In this document: one piece after another, positions 1 to 7,723 of the stretch
Position numbering within the stretch: position 1 is the stretch's first letter
How the letters are laid out: each line of letters begins with the position of its first letter
Assembly (NCBI GenBank): GCA_937893205.1
Contig: CALBJU010000474.1
Coordinates: forward strand, 1 to 17,994
Reading direction: 5' to 3'
Length of the DNA: 17,994 bases
Source: an uncultured Bacteroidota bacterium
GTDB lineage: Bacteria; Bacteroidota; Rhodothermia; Rhodothermales; UBA10348
Position numbers and translations under genes: made by a program
Notes under the pieces: model-generated
What the model saw: the letters and a program-made list of their open reading frames with translations, nothing else
What the model was told of the DNA's origin: nothing
Database searches by the model: none

Positions 1-179
1 TCGAATTTTACATGAGCGGGACCAAAATGGCCGTCGTAAAGGTGCTGCGATCCTCCGGCGTGCATGATACCATCGGGGTGGATCATTTTTTCCTGAGCGT
101 TCACCGCGCCCTTGTACACGTTCTGACCGGATGGAATCGTCTCGACGAATATGTCGGCCGCCTCCCCTGATGGATAACG
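1..179 (-). other. Unassigned open frame at the left edge, possible partial gene
   Basis: Directly after the TGA of the torD-like gene, the same minus-strand frame stays open for about 60 codons to the window edge. It has a protein-like composition, for example ETIPSGQNVYKGAV followed by HPDGIMHAGG. The HPDG..HAGG stretch is faintly like a motif seen in family 2 glycosyltransferases, but that is weak. No ATG follows the TGA until codon 37; the first GTG is at 119-117. The exactly complementary plus-strand frame is also open, entering at base 3 and stopping with TGA at 168-170. It reads MSGTKMAVVKVLRSSG and ends EYVGRLP, which would fit a gene converging on torD. Third-position GC looked similar in both frames, so I cannot choose between them. 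Confidence 0.25.
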
Positions 180-1079
180 TCAGGAATCGCCCAGGCGCCT
201 CACGATGGATCGGGTGGAATCCAGTCTTGATGACCAGAAGGCGGCCCAGTGACGGGACCCTGGTAACTCCTCATCTTTCCAGGACTGCCACACGAGCTGG
301 GTGGCCTCAATTTCCTCTGCCAGAAAGTGGCACACCGTGTCCATCCCTCCGTACTGCCCGGCTGAACGAAAGAGACCTTCGATGGTGCGCGCTCGCGATC
401 CAAATCCGGTCGGTAGATTGGTTCTGCGGGCCAGCATACTGATTCTTCTTTTCGAGAGATAGAGGCCGCACTGAGCCGGGGTGGAGAAAAATCTCCCGAT
501 CTGGGCCAGTCCCGTCTTGCTGTCTTCCAGTTGAAAGGTCACGGCTCCCGGAGTCAGTGAGGGGTGAAACAGATCTGAGCCGGCAGAACGAGGCAGGGTG
601 CGCCCAACTACAATGAGAGCATCTCTGAGCGCCTCCGCTACGGACTCGAACAGAACGCTCCCCGATGTTGAAATCGCGTTCAGGCACAACGGAGCCCATC
701 CACTCAGATGGGTGAAAAATCTGGACGCCGCTTCTCTCTGACCCGCAGCGATCAAATTGTCTAATAAAAGTACCTCTTCTACGAGGTGATCGGCAGGGTC
801 CGTTGGTGAGACAGGTCTGTGATCGTGCGCGCTCATGAACTCCTGCACCGATTGGCCAATATCGCCACCCAACATGCCGTCCGAGGCAAGAAACACCGAT
901 GCTGCCGGCATGAGTTCGTGAACCAGAACCCGGTAGTGCTCCGCTGCCAGTTCGTCGGACGACAACCGCAGATCTTGAGCCGTATCACTCAACCAGGACA
1001 AATCGTCATCCTGCGACGGAGGATGCTGCAGAAGATCTGCCAATCTCCGTATTTGATCTGATGGGATTGTTGCGCTCAA
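180..1079 (-). CDS. TorD/DmsD-family molybdoenzyme chaperone
   Basis: Predicted cytoplasmic chaperone of the TorD family. These proteins bind a molybdoenzyme apo-subunit and help insert the bis-MGD cofactor. The family signal lies in the N-terminal half: LADLLQHPP, then AAEHYRVLVHELMPAASVFLASDGMLGG (residues 45-72) and DHLVEEVLLLDNLI about 25 residues later. These match the family pattern of an ExxxLF segment, a PxxSVYL-like segment and a DHL-E-L segment. It is all helical, with no signal peptide or membrane segment. At 299 residues it is longer than the usual 180-250, and the C-terminal 100 residues are not recognised. It is last in the operon, 104 bp after the oxidoreductase it probably serves. 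The start is uncertain: the frame opens with TTG at 1079, the next in-frame ATG is at residue 57, and an in-frame TGA lies at 1115-1113. The family call is fairly safe; the exact client is inferred from context. Confidence 0.8.
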   Translation of the reverse strand: MSATIPSDQIRRLADLLQHPPSQDDDLSWLSDTAQDLRLSSDELAAEHYRVLVHELMPAASVFLASDGMLGGDIGQSVQEFMSAHDHRPVSPTDPADHLVEEVLLLDNLIAAGQREAASRFFTHLSGWAPLCLNAISTSGSVLFESVAEALRDALIVVGRTLPRSAGSDLFHPSLTPGAVTFQLEDSKTGLAQIGRFFSTPAQCGLYLSKRRISMLARRTNLPTGFGSRARTIEGLFRSAGQYGGMDTVCHFLAEEIEATQLVWQSWKDEELPGSRHWAAFWSSRLDSTRSIVRRLGDS

Positions 1080-1183
1080 AGTGTCGTGGAAGGCAACGGA
1101 ATAATCCTGAACTCATACTTGTAAGTACTTGACATAACATCTATACAATAAATCGAGTCATGGGAGCCTTCATCAAGATATTT
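1080..1183 (-). promoter_or_regulatory. AT-rich intergenic gap with a short palindrome upstream of the torD-like gene
   Basis: This 104-bp spacer is long for genes within one operon and clearly more AT-rich than its flanks. It contains the 12-bp inverted repeat TACTTGTAAGTA (1116-1127), overlapped by the perfect palindrome AAGTACTT (1123-1130). It could hold a secondary promoter, an operator or a processing site. I could not place a convincing -35/-10 pair. The regulatory role is inference. Confidence 0.25.
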
Positions 1184-4171
1184 TTAGCGACCAAAAGGCT
1201 TGTCAGGAAGAGCATAAGCTGCTTTTACAGGCTTCAGCGGCCGCTTGAACCAGTACGGCCGTCGCAGTCCGTCCGGAGAGTGATCGACCGCCGATCTGGA
1301 GAGTTTTACCCACTCGTAGTAGTTTTCCATCGAGGCTTTCGTATCGACATATACGTCCCCGTGCCGATCTTCGGTACGCGCTTTTTCGACATTGAACGCT
1401 TTCTGAAGCCAACAGTGGTGACCGGATACCGGGTCTGGCTGCACGGCATGTGTAAGATTTTGATGCACGCCAACATCCTCCCACCAGATTCGAGAGGTAT
1501 CCGGGTCGAATGATTTCCAGGCACCGGCACCGTGTTCCACCCTCAGTCTACCTTCGGTCTCGTTTTCTTCCGAAATCGACACCAGATTTGACGCCCCACG
1601 GCTCACGCCCTCGGCCTCCTTCAATCGCCATCGACCAAGGTGGTGACTCATCGCTATTATTCCTGGCTTGATTCCCTCGGTCACCCAGACCTTGTCGACG
1701 AAGTATCCGATCCGAGTGGTGATGCGAATCAGATCGCCCGAATCTACCCCGAGACGCGAGGCATCGGAAGGATGCATCCACACCGGATTTTTGTGGCTTA
1801 GTTCGTAGAGCCATTTGGCGTTGGCGCTTCTGGTATGAATGAGCGTCGGCAGACGAAAATTGGGCAGCAGAAGCATCTCTCCTTTTTCCCGATCAATGTT
1901 GTCGGGGTGAACATGACTTTTGAGGGTCCAGGGAATGGTGTGCTCTTTTTCCGGCCAGCCCCATTCGTGCATGGTCGGACTGAAGAATTCCATCTTGCGG
2001 CTCGGAGTCGAGAAGCCCGCTCGTGGAACGCCATCGATCATAACTCCAACTACGGAGCCGTCACGGAGGAGCCGACTTCGGTCATCCATTTTCGTGGTCT
2101 TCGTATCGATCCGCTCTTCATACGGTACGTAGTTGTCCTTATTGATTTCGAAGGCGGCGTACTTTCTCATGTACGCGAGAGGAGAGAGGCCTTCTTTTTG
2201 GGCCGCTTCAGGAAGTCCCGGTACGCTGTTCTCGAAGATCCACCGGTAGTACTCCTCGACAGTCACGATCTCGCCCTCGCGGTACGGGCTTTGAAAATGT
2301 TTTCGGATGCCCAGAGAGCCGTCGGGATCCATGCGCACCGAGAGCTCAATCCAGAATTCATTTTCTTCCCAGACCTCACCGGGATTCGTTTCCCAGGTGT
2401 ATTTCACCTTTCGCCCAAGGCGTTCTGCGGCGACGCGCTGCACGGGTTGACGGAACGCAATCCACTGCCCTGAATGGGTTTCTTGGCTCATCAGATCATG
2501 ACGCTCGCTCGCGTGGCCCATCGGAAGGACGTAGTCGGCGAACCAGGCTGACTCATTCCAGGTTGGAGTCAGGGCGACGTGACACTTGATCTTGCTCTCA
2601 TCTTTGAGCGCCCGCATCCACATGAATCCGTCCGGATTGATCCAGAGTGGATTGTAAACACGGGTTATGTAGACGTCGATCTCACCGCGTCCTTCTTCGA
2701 GGAAGTGCGGAAGCAGGAAACTCATTTCATAAAAGGCGAGTGGCCACTCGTGGGGCATGTGGAGTTCGTTCCACGATTCCAGGGGTGGCGGCTGATCGAA
2801 GGGCTTGGGGACGAACTTATTCCAGCTGTTTCCGGAAGTGCCGCCTTCGGTCCCAATGCTGCCTGTCAACACGTTCAAGAACAGCAGGCACCGCGCCACT
2901 TGCCATCCACCCTTGTTTCCGATGGAAGCACTGCGCCACGTGTGCGCGGCAAGGCGACCCTGACAATTACCGATATACCTTGCCGCCTCCTTGATCTTTT
3001 CGATGGAGACCTGTGACTCTTCGGCTGCGCGCTCGAAGGTATACTCCGCGTAAAGCGCCTTGAGTAGTCGATCAAAAACATCGAAGTCAGCTTCATCTTC
3101 CTCGATATCGAAGCGCCCACCAGCGAGAAGAGCTCGAAATCGTTCCCACATGTTTTCCCCTGGCAGCTCAAAATCGACCTCCTCGTATGGACGGTCCTTG
3201 AAAAATTCCAGGGTCTCCCGCCAGTTCACCCATCGACGCATAAAGTCTTTGTCGTAGAGATCATTCTGGATGAGATAATTGGCTATGGCCAGGAGAACTG
3301 TTTGCTCAGATCCCGGCCACGTGGGTAGCCAGGTGTCTGATTTTGAAGCCGTGTTGGAGAGACGTGGATCGAAGGTGATCAATTTCGCGCCATTCACCTT
3401 CGCCTCCATAATCCGCTGCGCGTGTGGATTGAAGTAATGGCCCGTCTCGAGGTGGCTCGAGATGAGTACAATTACATTTGCATTGGCGTAGTCCGGGCTC
3501 GGGCGGTCGAAGCCGGACCAGAGGAAATAGCCCGCCCGAGCCCCGCCCGAACAGATATTCGTGTGTGAGTTATGCGCATCCACGCCCCAGGCCTGAATAC
3601 ATCGATTGGTGTATCCATCCTCACCCGGTCTACCGACATGGTACATGATGCCATCACGCCTTTTCTGGCGGGATGCATTCATCTTCTCGCCGATCTCCGT
3701 CAGCGCTTCTTCCCAGGTGATGCGCTTCCATTTCCCCTCACCCCGCTCTCCAACTCGTTTCAAGGGGTATAGAATGCGCTCTGGATCGTAAACCTGATTG
3801 ATTGTAGCGGGCCCCTTGGCGCAATTTCGTCCGCGACTGCCCGGGTGTTTCGGATTCCCTTCGAACTTTTTGATATCCAGCGTTTCCCGATCCACGTAGG
3901 CGAGCAGTCCACACGCACTCTCACAGTTGAAGCAGACCGTTGGGACCAACGTGTAGTGCCGAGCGACACGCCGAGGCCACTGCTTTCCATCCCACTCGAC
4001 CCAATCATCCCACATCTCTGAGGGTGGATACTGGCTCATGCGGCCGTCGGGATGCTGGACGGTCGTCATTTTAATTTTTTCGGGCTGCCGGTCAGTCGTA
4101 GAAAATTTCGGAAGTCCGAACTCGGATTCGGAACTGCTTTGGTCGTTGCTGCTCTGCTTGTTATTGCTCAT
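1184..4171 (-). CDS. Molybdopterin (bis-MGD) oxidoreductase catalytic subunit, DMSO-reductase superfamily
   Basis: Catalytic subunit of a membrane-linked molybdoenzyme. The ATG at 4171 gives 995 residues and follows the upstream stop by 4 bp; the frame is open further upstream, but that would run deep into the neighbour. After a polar N-terminal stretch of about 70 residues comes the [4Fe-4S] site C80-x2-C83-x3-C87-x29-C117 (CFNCESACG ... NCAKG), typical of the family. C207 in HTNICSGGARAG lies where Psr/Phs/Soe-type enzymes place the Cys ligand to Mo; this assignment is inferred. The C-terminal quarter is a molydopterin-dinucleotide binding domain (NPVWMHPSDASRLGVDSGD). There is no twin-arginine signal, so the subunit is predicted to be cytoplasmic. 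Partners are the FeS/NrfD fusion upstream and the TorD-like chaperone downstream. The substrate is unknown: sulfite, polysulfide or another small oxidant/reductant are all possible. Family call very secure. Confidence 0.93.
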   Translation of the reverse strand: MSNNKQSSNDQSSSESEFGLPKFSTTDRQPEKIKMTTVQHPDGRMSQYPPSEMWDDWVEWDGKQWPRRVARHYTLVPTVCFNCESACGLLAYVDRETLDIKKFEGNPKHPGSRGRNCAKGPATINQVYDPERILYPLKRVGERGEGKWKRITWEEALTEIGEKMNASRQKRRDGIMYHVGRPGEDGYTNRCIQAWGVDAHNSHTNICSGGARAGYFLWSGFDRPSPDYANANVIVLISSHLETGHYFNPHAQRIMEAKVNGAKLITFDPRLSNTASKSDTWLPTWPGSEQTVLLAIANYLIQNDLYDKDFMRRWVNWRETLEFFKDRPYEEVDFELPGENMWERFRALLAGGRFDIEEDEADFDVFDRLLKALYAEYTFERAAEESQVSIEKIKEAARYIGNCQGRLAAHTWRSASIGNKGGWQVARCLLFLNVLTGSIGTEGGTSGNSWNKFVPKPFDQPPPLESWNELHMPHEWPLAFYEMSFLLPHFLEEGRGEIDVYITRVYNPLWINPDGFMWMRALKDESKIKCHVALTPTWNESAWFADYVLPMGHASERHDLMSQETHSGQWIAFRQPVQRVAAERLGRKVKYTWETNPGEVWEENEFWIELSVRMDPDGSLGIRKHFQSPYREGEIVTVEEYYRWIFENSVPGLPEAAQKEGLSPLAYMRKYAAFEINKDNYVPYEERIDTKTTKMDDRSRLLRDGSVVGVMIDGVPRAGFSTPSRKMEFFSPTMHEWGWPEKEHTIPWTLKSHVHPDNIDREKGEMLLLPNFRLPTLIHTRSANAKWLYELSHKNPVWMHPSDASRLGVDSGDLIRITTRIGYFVDKVWVTEGIKPGIIAMSHHLGRWRLKEAEGVSRGASNLVSISEENETEGRLRVEHGAGAWKSFDPDTSRIWWEDVGVHQNLTHAVQPDPVSGHHCWLQKAFNVEKARTEDRHGDVYVDTKASMENYYEWVKLSRSAVDHSPDGLRRPYWFKRPLKPVKAAYALPDKPFGR

Positions 4172-4175
4172 TGAG

Positions 4176-5825
4176 TCAGCTGTTGGGAATTTCCTGCGGG
4201 GCGCTGACGAAGGCACGTTCATATAAGAACAGCCCCACGAGCGCCAGTATTCCGGCGACCGCTCCTGGGAGGTTGACGAAGTCCAAACCCAGTGGAATGA
4301 GGTGACCAAAAAGAACGCTGCCGATCCAGAATGAGCGGGCGTATCGTCCCCTCACAATCATGTGCGCGGCCCGTGCAGCAGCTTCGGATGCGTGCGGCAT
4401 CCCAAATTCGCCGAACATCGTCACCAGGAGGTCCAAAACCAGACTCGTGATGAACGTGAGTCGGACCAACGCGATCACGTCCGCATCCAGTTCAACAACG
4501 CTCCCGACAATCATGAAGAAAGCAGCGCCCGCAACGAAGGACTGCACAATCAAATGCAGTGGTAGAAGGCTACTCTGCCACAGATCTCGGCCCTCAGCCT
4601 GACCGAACAGGAATGCTGTATAGACGGCGGTGCCAACTGCGAGCGGTACACCGACCCAGTTGAGGACGGTTCGCCAGAGGATGTAATCGGCCTCTGCAAT
4701 CCAGGACATCCACAGGGCCAGTTCACCGGCAGCCCAGATGGTGACAAGAATGCTGAATGCAATGAGCAGATAGGCCCCTCGGACCAGCCAGCTTTTCCAC
4801 TGAGGACGCGTGACGATACGTAAAAAACGCTCTGGGCGCTCCAAATCATATACCAACAGTGCGGTGGTGACCACGAGAAAAAACAGACAGCAGGAAGCCG
4901 TGATAAGTCCGCTGAAGTTACCGATCTCCCCGATCCTTAGAATGGACATCAGTGACACGATCAAGAACATGCCTGCAGCAATGCCTTTGGTGACCAGATA
5001 CGCGGGTACGGGCCAGTGCCAGGGTACCCGATGCTGCGCGTTCCACACCACCTGAGTCATTTGCTCCGCCATACGGCCCTTTCCAATCTGGATGGGGCCA
5101 CCGGTAGCAATCCCTTGTGGCTGAGGTGTGCGGAGCGGCTGACCCGAAGGGGATGTCTTTCGTGGCGACGAATTGGGCCGATGATCCTTCTCACGAACAC
5201 CACCGGTTCCCGCTTCCGGCATGGGATCAGACCAGGCAAATGTCTCTTGGGCACCCTGTACGGCTGTCGGGTGCATCGCCATATCGTCCCCTCCGATATA
5301 GTATAGATTCGGCACCGTGCCCTGTTCGGGTCTTCGCACCGTGACCTTATTGCGCGCGATCATCTGGGATATTTCAGTCAGAGGATCATCCAGATCGCCG
5401 GCTAGAATGGAGTGTTCCGGGCACACCACCACGCAAGCTGGTTCGAGGCCGATATCAACACGGTGTGCACAATAGTGACATTTTGCAGCCGTTCCCGATT
5501 CGGGATCGATGTAAATGGCGTCGTACGGACAGGCCTGCATACACGCCTTGCATCCGATACAGCTGTCCGGGTCGAACTCTACAATTCCATCATCCCTCTG
5601 GTACATCGCCGTCACGGGGCAAATGCGGACACATGGCGGATTCGAACAGTGATTACATCGCGTGACCTGAAAATTGCGTGTAACGTCTGGAAAAACGCCC
5701 GTCTCAACGGTCTTGACCCAGGTCCGATTGACTCCAAGTGGCACCTCGTTCTCACTCTTGCACGCCGTCGAGCATGCATGGCACCCGATACAGGTGTCAT
5801 TGTTGATCAGGAATCCGTAATTCAT
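4176..5825 (-). CDS. Fused four-cluster ferredoxin and NrfD-type quinone-interacting membrane subunit
   Basis: A 549-residue protein that combines the electron-transfer and membrane subunits of a CISM-type complex (NrfC/PsrB-like plus NrfD/PsrC-like). The N-terminal domain (residues 1-165) has 16 cysteines in four [4Fe-4S] motifs: C12/15/18/22, C57/60/65/69, C89/92/95/99 and C116/119/131/135. A Pro/Gly/Ser-rich linker follows (about 165-265). Then comes a hydrophobic domain (about 270-545), starting WPVPAYLVTKGIAAGMFL, with roughly eight predicted helices as expected for NrfD. There is no Sec or Tat signal, so the clusters should lie on the cytoplasmic side and exchange electrons between the Mo subunit and membrane quinone. 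The start is ATG at 5825 with no Shine-Dalgarno sequence. It lies 93 bp after mobA and 4 bp before the Mo subunit, so translation of the two is probably linked. The two parts are usually separate genes. Confidence 0.92.
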   Translation of the reverse strand: MNYGFLINNDTCIGCHACSTACKSENEVPLGVNRTWVKTVETGVFPDVTRNFQVTRCNHCSNPPCVRICPVTAMYQRDDGIVEFDPDSCIGCKACMQACPYDAIYIDPESGTAAKCHYCAHRVDIGLEPACVVVCPEHSILAGDLDDPLTEISQMIARNKVTVRRPEQGTVPNLYYIGGDDMAMHPTAVQGAQETFAWSDPMPEAGTGGVREKDHRPNSSPRKTSPSGQPLRTPQPQGIATGGPIQIGKGRMAEQMTQVVWNAQHRVPWHWPVPAYLVTKGIAAGMFLIVSLMSILRIGEIGNFSGLITASCCLFFLVVTTALLVYDLERPERFLRIVTRPQWKSWLVRGAYLLIAFSILVTIWAAGELALWMSWIAEADYILWRTVLNWVGVPLAVGTAVYTAFLFGQAEGRDLWQSSLLPLHLIVQSFVAGAAFFMIVGSVVELDADVIALVRLTFITSLVLDLLVTMFGEFGMPHASEAAARAAHMIVRGRYARSFWIGSVLFGHLIPLGLDFVNLPGAVAGILALVGLFLYERAFVSAPQEIPNS

Positions 5826-5918
5826 CGATTGATGGGGGAGGCTGCTGGCTCGCGGTGAGTAACTCTGGTGATTCCATTGTCAGAACAAACGACAACGCAT
5901 AATAAAGGTCCGGGAGCT

Positions 5919-6491
5919 TTATCGAACATCTTCCAGGTCGCCTGGACGATTTATATTTATCAACTCCTCCGAAGGCAGGTCAAACACCTGCGTAACGACC
6001 CCATCCAGAAATCCCAGGACCGACCGGTGTCCGGATTCCAGATACTCTTCGAGTTGCCCGCTGGCTTCGCGGCTCCAGACGGCGCACAGCGGTTGGACAC
6101 GGCCAGATTGCTCATCACGTGCGAGGAGAACGCCAGATTCGAACCGCATGACCATGCGGGATAATGTAGCGGCCCTGATTCGGGGGAGATCTCCAGCCAG
6201 AACCACCAGGAAGGGCTCCGTCGAAATGGAAAACGCAGTCAAGATGCCGCCCAGAGGTCCCCTATCCGGAACATCATCAAATAGAAGACGACCGCTCAAT
6301 TCGCCAACTGAAGAGTGCGAAGAGTGATTCGAGACGGAGAGGAGCACCCGCGAGCACACCTCGGAAAGCGCCCGGTGTGCATGCCCGGCGAGCGGCATGC
6401 CACCAAGTGAAGCTTGAGTTTTGTCAGACCCGAATCGACGACTTCGTCCACCGAGTAACAGAACTCCAGTAAGTTTCGCGACCTTTTTCAC
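5919..6491 (-). CDS. mobA: Molybdenum cofactor guanylyltransferase MobA
   Basis: Cytoplasmic enzyme that transfers GMP from GTP to molybdopterin-Mo, making the MGD cofactor needed by the DMSO-reductase-type enzyme encoded downstream. It has 190 residues, the normal length. Visible motifs are the nucleotide-binding LLLGGRSRRFGSDK (11-24, family LAGGxSxRMGxDK), DVPDRGPLGGI (about 73-83), the metal-binding LAGDLPRI (98-105), QPLCAVW and the C-terminal NINRPGDLE (family NxNTPxD). The frame opens at GTG 6491 just before MKKVAKLTGV, with no ribosome binding site. Bacterial mobA often starts this close to the Rossmann motif, so GTG is plausible. It is the first gene of the Mo operon and is divergent from the Nudix gene. 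MobA is secure; CTP-using MocA is a less likely alternative, since the enzyme in the operon needs the guanine form. Confidence 0.92.
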   Translation of the reverse strand: MKKVAKLTGVLLLGGRSRRFGSDKTQASLGGMPLAGHAHRALSEVCSRVLLSVSNHSSHSSVGELSGRLLFDDVPDRGPLGGILTAFSISTEPFLVVLAGDLPRIRAATLSRMVMRFESGVLLARDEQSGRVQPLCAVWSREASGQLEEYLESGHRSVLGFLDGVVTQVFDLPSEELININRPGDLEDVR

Positions 6492-6630
6492 GCCGTATTT
6501 CTGAATATTTCTGCCCGATTCATCGAGACTGCGTCTATCTTTTGAAACGGAGACAACATACAGTGCAGCTCGTCTGAATCATCGACCGCTTTCAGCCGGC
6601 AACTTCAAGTTTTTCCTGCCCAGATTTAGC
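6492..6630. promoter_or_regulatory. Divergent intergenic region between mobA and the Nudix gene
   Basis: This 139-bp gap must carry the promoter of the minus-strand Mo operon and probably that of the plus-strand Nudix gene. The plus strand has TATCTTTTG at about 6536-6544, near the Bacteroidota -7 element TAnnTTTG but with one extra spacer base, and I see no good -33 TTG. No clear operator was seen. The location is an inference from gene layout. Confidence 0.35.
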
Positions 6631-7260
6631 ATGCTCTATTTTTATGTCGAATCACCCAAGAACGCGAAGGCCGGGATACTTCCGTCTGAGTATGATGAGT
6701 CGAGACTCTATAGGAGCCTGAAACAAGCCAAAGCGGATGGTCGAGGAAAAGTCTTCGTTCTGGATGCTCGCAAGATTCCCGCCACGCTCTCCGGAGATGT
6801 CCAAAAAATACCAAAGAAGGCCCTTCTCAACGTTGGCCCCTACCTGAAACCGAAGGAGATTCGAGCTGGCGGAGGAATTCTTACCCGCAAAGGAAATTCG
6901 GGCATTGAGATTCTGCTCATCTATCGCCGAGGTCTGTGGGATATTCCCAAGGGAAAACAAGATCCCGGAGAGTCGATAAAGAAATGCGCAAAGAGAGAGG
7001 TTAAAGAAGAGCTCGGACTCAGCTCGGTGAAGGTGCTGGATTTTCTTGACACGACCACCCACGGATATCGCGACGGAGATTTTTTCGCCGTGAAAACAAC
7101 CCATTGGTACCACATGAAGACCGATGAAACGCGCTTTGTCCCCCAACGGGAAGAAAAGATCACCCAGGTCCGGTGGTTTCCCCTCAGCCAAGCCAAACGC
7201 AGACTCGGGCACAAGACGCTTATTCGACTTCTGGGACGTGTCGAGCATAAACTTCAATAA
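6631..7260 (+). CDS. Nudix hydrolase with an extra N-terminal region
   Basis: A 209-residue protein with a perfect Nudix box GX5EX7REUXEEXGU at residues 108-130 (GKQDPGE ... REVKEELGL). It is therefore predicted to cleave a nucleoside-diphosphate-linked substrate using Mg2+ bound by the box glutamates. WDIPKG just before the box and the following W-F-x-L segment (about 185-188) are normal for the fold. The first 75 residues are not part of the core; a similar short N-terminal extension occurs in other Bacteroidota Nudix proteins as I recall them, but I cannot name it. There is no signal peptide or membrane segment, so it is cytoplasmic. The start is ATG 6631, with no Shine-Dalgarno sequence. 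The substrate (NTP, ADP-sugar, NAD, Ap4A or other) cannot be deduced. Confidence 0.9.
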   Translation: MLYFYVESPKNAKAGILPSEYDESRLYRSLKQAKADGRGKVFVLDARKIPATLSGDVQKIPKKALLNVGPYLKPKEIRAGGGILTRKGNSGIEILLIYRRGLWDIPKGKQDPGESIKKCAKREVKEELGLSSVKVLDFLDTTTHGYRDGDFFAVKTTHWYHMKTDETRFVPQREEKITQVRWFPLSQAKRRLGHKTLIRLLGRVEHKLQ

Positions 7261-7327
7261 GATGCGCGCAGATACCCGTCAGGTTCATCTATTCGCCCCT
7301 CGGAAACCTGACTAACGCATTGTTCGA

Positions 7328-7702
7328 ATGGCAGAAGTAGACTTGGATACAAAACTGGCGCGGCGCGCTGAGCGCAAACAACGCACGAAGAGGTCCAAAA
7401 AAAAACGAGGGCTTCCGGCGTGGGCCGTGTTCTGGCTGGTGGCACCGTTCGGTGTGGCAGGCGTGATCACACCCGTTATTCTGGATGTAAACTGGGTCGC
7501 GCTCACCGGATTCGCGATCATTTTGTAGATCTTGATTCTTCTGATGAACGACCGAAAGGGATTCATCCGGTCCAGGGAAATGAGGCGGGCTTACGAGGCA
7601 CGACGCCACTTTTCGATTCTCGAAACCATCATCCTCTTTCTCCTCATCATGGCAGATATGCTGGCTGCTGCCTATTCACTCTTGATGGCGGCCGCACCGT
7701 GA
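7328..7702 (+). pseudogene. Small three-helix membrane protein interrupted by an in-frame TAG
   Basis: ATG 7328 opens a 66-codon frame that stops at TAG 7526-7528. The same frame then stays open to TGA 7700-7702, with an internal ATG at 7544 (52 codons). Read through the TAG, it gives a coherent 124-residue protein: a basic N-terminus (KRSKKKR), helix 1 (about 31-52), helix 2 (about 56-72) with the stop inside it (GFAIIL, stop, ILILL), a basic loop (about 75-94), and helix 3 (about 97-120). The hydrophobic helix runs on both sides of the stop. That suggests one gene broken by a single substitution, for example from TTG or TGG. The alternatives are a sequencing error, amber readthrough, or two real small proteins of 66 and 52 residues. 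I do not recognise the family. It lies 67 bp after the Nudix gene and may be co-transcribed with it. Confidence 0.6.
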
Positions 7703-7723
7703 TTCCTACGGTTGTGGCTCGAT

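Noticed and set aside
161..168. AGGGGAGG on the minus strand just after torD, resembling a strong ribosome binding site
   Set aside because: It is followed at the right spacing by ATA, not by a start codon, and genes in this window do not use Shine-Dalgarno sites. Probably chance.
131..442. 103-codon plus-strand frame at the left
   Set aside because: It overlaps the torD-like gene antisense, is rich in Arg/Pro/Trp and has no domain.
1835..2473. 212-codon plus-strand frame antisense to the Mo subunit
   Set aside because: It lies wholly within a securely identified gene on the other strand, and its sequence has no recognisable domain. It is a shadow frame.
2579..3016. 145-codon plus-strand frame antisense to the Mo subunit
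   Set aside because: Same reason: complementary to conserved parts of the oxidoreductase, with no domain of its own.
4172..4309. 46-codon N-terminal extension of the Mo subunit
   Set aside because: It would overlap the NrfD coding end, and no Tat signal or family-like sequence is in it. The ATG at 4171, just after the upstream stop, is the better start.
5412..5858. 148-codon plus-strand frame antisense to the ferredoxin domain
   Set aside because: The Cys-motif codons on the minus strand explain it, and its own composition is not protein-like.
6652..7257. 201-codon minus-strand frame opposite the Nudix gene
   Set aside because: It mirrors the Nudix codons almost exactly, and the perfect Nudix box on the plus strand settles the coding strand.
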